NCBI GenBank assembly: GCA_023436065.1
Contig: JAEZKU010000018.1
Span: forward strand, 1-22,980
Source: Bacillota bacterium
GTDB lineage: Bacteria; Bacillota; Clostridia; Lachnospirales; Lachnospiraceae
Length of the DNA: 22,980 nt
Reading direction: 5' to 3'
Shown in pieces: positions 7,593 through 13,646 of the stretch. Within the stretch, counting starts at the first letter, position 1. Each line of letters starts with the position of its first letter. The position numbers and the translations under genes are program-made. The notes below the pieces were generated by a model, which was not told the origin of the DNA, made no database searches, and saw only the letters and a program-made list of their open reading frames with translations.

Positions 7593-8120
7593 ATGAGAAC
7601 GAACAAAAGTATTACTTTAGTAGCTGCCGCATTGATGGCAGCCTTAACCTGTACAGCAACCGTGGCTGTCGCTATTCCTTCTCCGACCGGAGGTTATATC
7701 CATCCGGGAGATGGATTTGTAATTCTGTCCGGAGTTATCCTTGGCCCATTATTCGGAGGACTCGCAGCAGGTCTCGGTTCCATGCTGGCCGATCTGATTC
7801 TGGGTTACAGTGCCTATGCTCCGGCCACCTTTATCATCAAGGGCCTGGCTGCTCTTGCTGCTGCTCTGCTATATCAGGGACTACATAAGAAAATCAGCAA
7901 TAAAATAGTTCCACTATTGATTGCAGCAATCGTCGATGGCTTCATCGTAACCTTAGGATATTTTCTGTTTGAAGGCACTCTGATGGGCCTGGGGTATGGA
8001 CCTGCCCTCTTGAATGTTCCGTTCAATCTGGTACAAAATGTCTTTGGTATCATAATATCTGCACTACTCTTTCCACTGCTTTTGAAGGTACCTCAAATCA
8101 GGAGCATCATGAAGCAGTAA
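7593..8120 (+). CDS. ECF transporter S component (substrate-binding membrane subunit)
   Basis: A 175-residue membrane protein with about five to six hydrophobic segments, the size of energy-coupling factor S components. The region IPSPTGGYIHPGDGFVILSGVILGP, then GLAAGLGSMLADLILGYSAYAPATFIIKGLAALAAALLY, is characteristic of the DUF1393/ECF-type 'riboflavin transporter S component' family, in which members import different vitamins or precursors (for example riboflavin, hydroxymethylpyrimidine or pyridoxine-like substrates). The substrate cannot be told from the sequence. GGGAGG precedes the ATG at 7593. No ECF T or A genes are nearby, which fits a group II system in which a shared energising module is encoded elsewhere. 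It is divergent from the zinc importer operon. Confidence 0.85.
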   Translation: MRTNKSITLVAAALMAALTCTATVAVAIPSPTGGYIHPGDGFVILSGVILGPLFGGLAAGLGSMLADLILGYSAYAPATFIIKGLAALAAALLYQGLHKKISNKIVPLLIAAIVDGFIVTLGYFLFEGTLMGLGYGPALLNVPFNLVQNVFGIIISALLFPLLLKVPQIRSIMKQ

Positions 8121-8183
8121 TATCTGTTTCTATCTATTATGAAATGTAATGCAAAACATTATTTTATATTTATGGTACAGCTA

Positions 8184-8212
8184 TTGACAACGAATTTTCC
8201 GAATCATATAAT
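8184..8212 (+). promoter_or_regulatory. Consensus promoter of pflB
   Basis: TTGACA (8184-8189) and TATAAT (8207-8212) with a 17-bp spacer match the sigma-70 consensus completely. The start is expected near 8219, directly at the 5' edge of the ZTP riboswitch. Confidence 0.88.
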
Positions 8213-8218
8213 TTAAAT

Positions 8219-8302
8219 ATATCGGAACTGGCGGATATGTGGATCACCACGAGGGACCGATAGGATATGATATGTCGACCGCCTGGGCAAATGCTCAGGC
8301 GG
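8219..8302 (+). ncRNA. ZTP (pfl motif) riboswitch
   Basis: The leader shows the ZTP-riboswitch layout: ATCGG (8221-8225) closes with CCGAT (8257-8261) as P1; AACTGGCGGAT follows the 5' strand; GTGG-ATCA-CCAC (8239-8250) forms an internal hairpin; and after a linker comes the hallmark CCGCCTGGGC (8279-8288). These riboswitches sense ZTP/ZMP, which build up when 10-formyl-tetrahydrofolate is short, and turn on one-carbon and purine genes. The class was first named after its position in front of pfl genes, exactly the arrangement here. The conserved 3' segment is also the 5' arm of a terminator, so ligand binding should favour read-through into pflB. Confidence 0.93.
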
Positions 8303-8308
8303 TTTTTT
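8279..8308 (+). terminator. Intrinsic terminator, expression platform of the ZTP riboswitch
   Basis: CCGCCTGGGC (8279-8288) pairs with GCTCAGGCGG (8293-8302) over an AAAT loop, followed by six T (8303-8308). The 5' arm coincides with the conserved riboswitch segment, so terminator and ligand-bound aptamer should be mutually exclusive. Confidence 0.9.
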
Positions 8309-8336
8309 GCGTTTTTGATTAAAAGGAGGATTTTCT

Positions 8337-10562
8337 ATGAATGCATGGTATGAATTTCATCCAGGGAACTGGCAAAAAGAAATTGACGTACGCGACTTTA
8401 TCCTGAATAACTATCATCCCTATGACGGTGACGAAAGCTATCTTTCTGCACCGACTGCCAGAACCACTAGACTGAACGAGAAATATAGAAATCTGCAACA
8501 GGAGGAGCATAAGAAGGGCGTACTTTCTATCAACACGGAAAAAGTATCTTCTTTGTTAACCTACGCTCCTTCCTATCTGAGTAAAGAGGATGAAATTATC
8601 GTCGGCTTTCAGACGGATGCGCCTCTTCGCAGGGGAGTTAATCCTTTTGGGGGTATTCGAATGGCCCGTCAGGCCTGTGAAGCTTATGGATATACTTTAT
8701 CCGATGAAATCGAAGAACATTTCCGTTATCGTACTACCCATAATGACGGGGTTTTTCGTGTCTACACTCCCGAGATGCGTGCAGCCAGAAAATGCGGTGT
8801 TATAACCGGTCTTCCGGATGCATACGGACGCGGCAGAATTATCGGAGATTATCGTCGCGTGCCTCTTTACGGTGTGGATTTTCTGATCCGGGAAAAAGAA
8901 CAGGATAAACTCAGATTAGGCAACAGCCCTATGGATGAGGAGACAATAAAGACTTTAGAAGAGCTCTATCGTCAGATCGATTTTCTGGGACAGCTGAAAT
9001 CAATGGCTCTTAGTTACGGTTATGATATATCAAAGCCCGCCTCAACTGCGCAGGAAGCAGTACAATGGCTCTATTTCGCTTATCTGGGTGCAATCAAAGA
9101 ACAGAATGGAGCCGCTATGTCGTTGGGCAGGACCTCTACCTTCCTGGATATTTATTTTGAGCGGGATTTAAGAAATCATATCATAGATGAGACGAAAGCT
9201 CAGGAAATCATAGATCAATTCGTACTAAAGCTTCGTATGGCAAGACAGCTTCGTACACCGGAATACAACGAGCTGTATGCCGGCGACCCTACCTGGGTTA
9301 CCGAAGCAATCGGTGGCATCACCGAGGATGGTAAAAGTATGGTGACAAGATGCAGCTTCAGATTTATCCATACCTTGACTAATCTGTCTCCTGCTCCGGA
9401 ACCAAACCTGACTGTTTTATGGTCTGACAAGCTTCCGCACCATTTCAAAGCCTACTGTGCCAGAATGTCCATTGAGACCAATTCTCTCCAATATGAGAAT
9501 GATGATCTGATGCGTCCTTCCTACGGGGATGATTATGGAATTGCCTGTTGTGTATCAGCCATGAGGATTGGTAAGCAGATGCAATTCTTCGGCGCCCGCT
9601 GCAACCTCGCTAAGGTTCTTTTGATGAGTCTGAATGGTGGTCGGGATGAAATCAGCGGTGAACAAATCGGTCCTGAGATCACATGCTTTGAAGATAATAT
9701 TCCGTTAGACTATGACAAGGTAATGGCTTCCTTTCTTCCTATGATGGATTGGCTTTGCGGTCTTTATGTCAATACCATGAACATTATTCATTATATGCAT
9801 GATAAATATGCATATGAAAAGCTGCAGATGGCTCTGCATGATACAGCTGTGGAACGGCTTATGGGCTTTGGTGTTGCAGGACTTAGTGTTGTGGCGGACT
9901 CCTTAAGTGCCATCCGATATGCAAAGGTTACTCCGGTGAAGGATCATCGGGGCATCATCACTGATTTTATTGTCGAAGGGGACTATCCTGCTTACGGCAA
10001 TAACGATGACCGGGTGGATCAGATCGCAACTATGCTGGTGGAGCAATTTATCGAAAAGCTTCGCAAGCATCCAACCTATCGTAATTCTATCCATACCTTA
10101 TCTATTTTGACCATTACCAGTAATGTGGTATACGGTAAGAAGACAGGTTCCACTCCTGATGGCAGAAAAGCGGGAACCCCTTTCGCTCCCGGAGCCAATC
10201 CCATGCATGGCAGAGATACAAAGGGAGCACTCGCATCCCTTCAGTCTGTATCAAAGTTGAATTACGACTGTTGCCGTGATGGTATCTCTTATACCTTCAG
10301 TATTACTCCACATGCACTGGGTAAGGATGAGACCTCGCGTATCGATAATCTTACAGCCCTGCTGGACGGATATTTTGCAGGTCATAGCCATCATATCAAC
10401 GTCAATGTGATGGATCGTGCTCTGCTCAAAGATGCGCAGGCGAATCCCGAAAAATATCCCAATCTTACAATACGTGTATCAGGGTATGCCGTCAGATTCC
10501 ATTCCTTAAGTAAGAAACAGCAGGATGAGGTAATCGCAAGAACCTTTCATGACAGGATATAA
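8337..10562 (+). CDS. pflB: Pyruvate formate-lyase (formate C-acetyltransferase)
   Basis: A 741-residue glycyl radical enzyme converting pyruvate and CoA into acetyl-CoA and formate in anaerobic fermentation; formate also feeds the one-carbon pool. The adjacent catalytic cysteines are Cys404-Cys405 in GIACCVSAM. The glycyl radical site is Gly716 in RVSGYAVRF, 25 residues from the C-terminus. Other family stretches include TPEYNELYAGDPTWVTEAIGG and GSTPDGRKAGTPFAPGANPMHGRD. The two adjacent cysteines and the RVSGYAVRF loop distinguish it from choline/glycerol-lyase relatives, which have only one. Length is slightly below E. coli PflB (760). GGAGG (8325-8329) fixes the ATG. It is controlled by its own promoter and the ZTP riboswitch. 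No pflA (activating radical-SAM enzyme) follows; the next gene is an unrelated membrane protein with its own promoter. Confidence 0.97.
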   Translation: MNAWYEFHPGNWQKEIDVRDFILNNYHPYDGDESYLSAPTARTTRLNEKYRNLQQEEHKKGVLSINTEKVSSLLTYAPSYLSKEDEIIVGFQTDAPLRRGVNPFGGIRMARQACEAYGYTLSDEIEEHFRYRTTHNDGVFRVYTPEMRAARKCGVITGLPDAYGRGRIIGDYRRVPLYGVDFLIREKEQDKLRLGNSPMDEETIKTLEELYRQIDFLGQLKSMALSYGYDISKPASTAQEAVQWLYFAYLGAIKEQNGAAMSLGRTSTFLDIYFERDLRNHIIDETKAQEIIDQFVLKLRMARQLRTPEYNELYAGDPTWVTEAIGGITEDGKSMVTRCSFRFIHTLTNLSPAPEPNLTVLWSDKLPHHFKAYCARMSIETNSLQYENDDLMRPSYGDDYGIACCVSAMRIGKQMQFFGARCNLAKVLLMSLNGGRDEISGEQIGPEITCFEDNIPLDYDKVMASFLPMMDWLCGLYVNTMNIIHYMHDKYAYEKLQMALHDTAVERLMGFGVAGLSVVADSLSAIRYAKVTPVKDHRGIITDFIVEGDYPAYGNNDDRVDQIATMLVEQFIEKLRKHPTYRNSIHTLSILTITSNVVYGKKTGSTPDGRKAGTPFAPGANPMHGRDTKGALASLQSVSKLNYDCCRDGISYTFSITPHALGKDETSRIDNLTALLDGYFAGHSHHINVNVMDRALLKDAQANPEKYPNLTIRVSGYAVRFHSLSKKQQDEVIARTFHDRI

Positions 10563-10608
10563 GATAGTAATTCAATGGAAAAGTTATCTAAATTAATGTA
10601 CTTAAATA

Positions 10609-10637
10609 TTGTAGATGTCTTCATTCTGTTGTATAAT
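10609..10637 (+). promoter_or_regulatory. Promoter of the mini-ORF / O-antigen-ligase-like gene
   Basis: TTGTAG (10609-10614) and TATAAT (10632-10637) with a 17-bp spacer. The start is expected near 10644, giving a leader of about 175 nt. It lies just after pflB and shows the next gene need not be transcribed with it. Confidence 0.6.
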
Positions 10638-10779
10638 CAATAAGAATAATTCTACCAAGCTTGTATATAGGGTATTGTTGTATGAAATGAATAATAAGTT
10701 GCGTGATGTTCCAAAAATATCAAACCTTTATTATTCAGTACAATATACCCTTTATAAAATTCTGAAAGAAAGGAAGAGT

Positions 10780-10818
10780 ATGATTATCATCAACCTCACG
10801 ATTATCATACGGATATAA
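10780..10818 (+). CDS. 12-codon Ile-rich mini-ORF (possible leader peptide)
   Basis: An ATG with a good AGGA/AAGGAAGAG ribosome binding site (10770-10778) opens a short frame encoding MIIINLTIIIRI, seven isoleucines in twelve codons, and stops with TAA at 10816-10818. A single base separates this stop from the ATG of the next gene (TAA-T-ATG), and that gene has no Shine-Dalgarno sequence of its own. The layout suggests translational coupling: ribosomes ending the mini-ORF restart on the large gene. Two GATTATCAT direct repeats lie inside it. The same frame is open upstream to 10615, but that longer version would start inside the promoter. No known peptide is recognised. Confidence 0.4.
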   Translation: MIIINLTIIIRI

Positions 10819-10819
10819 T

Positions 10820-12694
10820 ATGTCGAACAAAGTGAAAACAACGAAAGTGCAAAACGGAAATAGCAAAACGCCAAATAAGGGGAATACAAAAAAAGCCACC
10901 TATGGCACTCTGAATGACGTGAATACTAATCGATGGCTCCTGCTACCGATCTTAATTATTCTTTCTATTTTACCTTTAGTTACCCGCATGAAAGTCTATA
11001 ATACAGATTTCACACGTTTTTCCTGGTTTGCGACAAACAGTGAATATACTGACTTCTTCTTATATTATAAGCAAAACTTCTTTACCTTGATTACCATCAC
11101 AATGGTAATAATTCTTGTAGCCAAGATAGCGAAGGACAAACACAGTATTCATTTTCCCCCTATCTTTTGGCCATTAATTATTTATGCTTTTTTTTCACTG
11201 ATATCTTCTATCATTACAGAGTATCGCAAATACAGTTTTAGTGGTAGCTTTGAGCAATTTGAATCAATCATCGTAATTATAGGTTATTGCCTGATCGTAT
11301 TCTATATATATTTATTTGTTCAAACAGAAAATGATTCCCTATATCTTATTCATGCGTTATTAATCAGTTCCATCATCATTGCCTTAATAGGAGTTTCGCA
11401 AACGATTGGACGTGATTTCTTTTCATCAGATATTGCAAGAAGTCTGATTATACCTGCTAACTACTTAAATGATGGCACCAAATTAATATTTAGATTTGGC
11501 GATTATAATTTTGCATACGGTACCCTGTATAATCCCAATTATCTCGGTCTTTATGCTGCTCTGCTTGCCCCTACTTTTTTCATTCTGTTAATATTAAAAA
11601 AGAAGGATAAATGGACCATCCTTTATATACTTAGTTTAATTGTTTTGATCATATCGTTATATGGCTCCGGTTCCAGTGCCGGTATGATTTCTATCATTGC
11701 AGCAATCCTATTCTCTATTCCCTTCTTCTGGAGATATATCATAAGATATAAGAAGATACTCATACCACTATTTTGCTTAGGTATTTTGTCCGTATTGATA
11801 TTAAACTTTGCTAATCATAATTTCATGATCAATAAATTGGTCAATATAACTAAGCTGCAAAAGACCAATCCCACCTTAACCGATATTCAGACCAGAGATG
11901 ATAGCTTGCTGATCAAATATTCCGGAAATTCCTTGAAGGTTCAGTCCTATATGGACAACAATGGGGCTATGAATTTCATCCTGTCCGATGAAAACGGACA
12001 ACCCGTATCCCAGCAGATGAATCCAGACGGAACTTATTCTGTTTTGGATAATCGTTTTCAAGGATTTATCATAACACCTTGTATTTACGATACTATTTAT
12101 GGTTTTATTATTACGATAGACGGAAAAGAATGGCATTTTACTAACTACACCGGTGACGGTACTTATTACTACTACAATGACTATGGTAAATTTGACAAAA
12201 TAGAAACAGCACCCTCTGCAGTATTTACCGGATATGAATACATCTTTACAAATCGTGGTTATATCTGGTCAAGAACGATACCGCTTTTAAAGAAATATAT
12301 TTTCTTAGGATCCGGTGCCAATAGTTTCTCAATCGTCTTTCCTCAAAGAGACTACGTAAACCAGAAGAATTTTAATCATGGAGCTGATTTACTTACCCGG
12401 CCGCATAGTCTTTATCTTCAAATTGGAGTACAATATGGTATGATTGCACTTCTGGCATTTTTAGCTTTCTACCTATGGTATTTTATACAGAGTATTAGAA
12501 TCTATATAAAGGGAACTTTCGATAATCTATATACTCAGATCGGGTTCAGTATCTTTATCGGAAGTATCAGTTATATGATTTGCTGTATTGTAAATGATTC
12601 TTTAGTTGCAGTTGCACCTATCTATTGGTCCTTGTTAGGACTTGGAATTATGATTAACTATAAGGTGATCCGTAACACAGCGCAAAGCAAATAG
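10820..12694 (+). CDS. O-antigen ligase/Wzy family polytopic membrane protein
   Basis: A 624-residue membrane protein of the O-antigen ligase/polymerase (Wzy_C, WaaL/PglL-like) superfamily. A lysine/asparagine-rich cytoplasmic tail (1-37) precedes roughly ten to twelve hydrophobic helices. The family signature appears near the C-terminus: LGSGANSFSIVFPQRDY, then LTRPHSLYLQIGVQYGMIALLAF, where the 'PHSLYLQ...G..G' pattern contains the conserved loop histidine. An unusually large soluble insert of about 150 residues, beta-rich and probably outside the cell, lies between the middle and C-terminal helices (about 335-485). Such proteins transfer or polymerise lipid-linked glycan. No other glycan genes are adjacent, but the gene converges on a large surface protein gene. 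It has a promoter at 10609-10637 and a strong terminator at its end. Its start codon lacks a Shine-Dalgarno sequence. Confidence 0.8.
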   Translation: MSNKVKTTKVQNGNSKTPNKGNTKKATYGTLNDVNTNRWLLLPILIILSILPLVTRMKVYNTDFTRFSWFATNSEYTDFFLYYKQNFFTLITITMVIILVAKIAKDKHSIHFPPIFWPLIIYAFFSLISSIITEYRKYSFSGSFEQFESIIVIIGYCLIVFYIYLFVQTENDSLYLIHALLISSIIIALIGVSQTIGRDFFSSDIARSLIIPANYLNDGTKLIFRFGDYNFAYGTLYNPNYLGLYAALLAPTFFILLILKKKDKWTILYILSLIVLIISLYGSGSSAGMISIIAAILFSIPFFWRYIIRYKKILIPLFCLGILSVLILNFANHNFMINKLVNITKLQKTNPTLTDIQTRDDSLLIKYSGNSLKVQSYMDNNGAMNFILSDENGQPVSQQMNPDGTYSVLDNRFQGFIITPCIYDTIYGFIITIDGKEWHFTNYTGDGTYYYYNDYGKFDKIETAPSAVFTGYEYIFTNRGYIWSRTIPLLKKYIFLGSGANSFSIVFPQRDYVNQKNFNHGADLLTRPHSLYLQIGVQYGMIALLAFLAFYLWYFIQSIRIYIKGTFDNLYTQIGFSIFIGSISYMICCIVNDSLVAVAPIYWSLLGLGIMINYKVIRNTAQSK

Positions 12695-12785
12695 TTAATT
12701 ACAAGCTAATCGGTAGGAGCTCATGGTTCACTAAAGATAGAACGGTTCATGTTATCTGTTGAAATATGTAAAAGGTTCAATTTAG

Positions 12786-12817
12786 TATTGGGGTGATAAT
12801 TCACCCCAATATTTTTT
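12786..12817 (+). terminator. Strong intrinsic terminator after the O-antigen-ligase-like gene
   Basis: TATTGGGGTGA (12786-12796) and TCACCCCAATA (12801-12811) form a perfect 11-bp stem with a TAAT loop, followed by TTTTTT (12812-12817). Confidence 0.92.
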
Positions 12818-13596
12818 ATATGAAATGCACTTATAACTAGCATATCAATATTGTGATAACGTAAATAACGTATAATTAGTTTCGCGAAATTTTAACCATG
12901 CTCACAAACGATAGGTAAACATTTATCTGATATGTATTCCTGACCTCCTATATACATATTTCTAAACTCAGACATATTTAATTAAACGGTTGGTAATGTG
13001 TACTTGCCATCCGCTCAGGAATACCCTTAGCTATAGCAAAATTGTTCCCAAGTAAATGCTTCAAGCTTCAGTTTTAACAGGGATTTATTTTTATACAGTA
13101 TAACAGGCCAGTTATATCGAAGGCCATGCATTGATGAAATTATAGTTAAGCTGATACAGAGGAGTATCAATGTATCCTCGTAGACGGTAAGAGAAATGTA
13201 TTCTGGATATATCCTGACATGACATAGTTAACCTGCTGAACAGCTACTTTAGAGAGTCCAAAAAAACTGAGTAGGGTTTTTATTTCAGATATGTGGGAGT
13301 CCTGTCGTTTAATCCTCTTAATAATGATGATTAGAAGGGTTATACTATATTAGATTAAGCTAATGAAAGAGTCTCCTATGGTAGATAAATATTGACGTTT
13401 AAGAAATGAGATTACTACATGCAAATCGCTAAATAGAAATAAAACAAGGCAGGTTCTCAAGTGTACCATAAGACACTGATACAACCTAATACACAAAATA
13501 GCTCTTTATCCAATATTTAAGGAGGCTTTAGACGAATACCCCCACAACTTGACAAAGCGCCTAAAGGGTAGACAACCCCAATACTTGAAAAATGGC
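12818..13596. other. Gene-free region of about 780 bp, possible decayed sequence
   Basis: No frame of convincing length or family match was found on either strand between the two converging terminators. Two short open stretches read like protein: 13149-13223 (+), ADTEEYQCILVDGKRNVFWI and on, ended by TAG; and about 13481-13618 (+), containing FKEALDEYPHNLTKRLKG and QPQYLKNGKK, with no start codon. They may be remnants of a lost gene or chance. An imperfect inverted repeat, AATCCTCTTAAT (13310-13321) with ATTAGAAGGGTT (13330-13341), could fold. No IS ends, tRNA or known RNA family was recognised. Confidence 0.3.
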
Positions 13597-13631
13597 AAAA
13601 AAAATGTGCTGCAATAAATTGCAGCACATTT
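13597..13631 (-). terminator. Intrinsic terminator of the surface protein gene
   Basis: On the minus strand AAATGTGCTGCAA pairs perfectly with TTGCAGCACATTT (13 bp, 4-nt loop) and is followed by a run of eight T. It ends transcription of the large surface protein and faces the region from the opposite convergent gene. Confidence 0.92.
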
Positions 13632-13646
13632 TATTAATTACTTTAA

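Noticed and set aside
7463..7888. 141-codon plus-strand frame overlapping the ECF S-component gene
   Set aside because: Starts in the promoter, has no ribosome binding site and its arginine/serine-rich product is the off-frame reading of a clear membrane protein gene.
10615..10818. 67-codon frame upstream of the O-antigen-ligase-like gene
   Set aside because: Its ATG lies inside the -35/-10 spacer of the predicted promoter, has no ribosome binding site, and the product looks like nothing known. Only its last 12 codons have a credible start signal.
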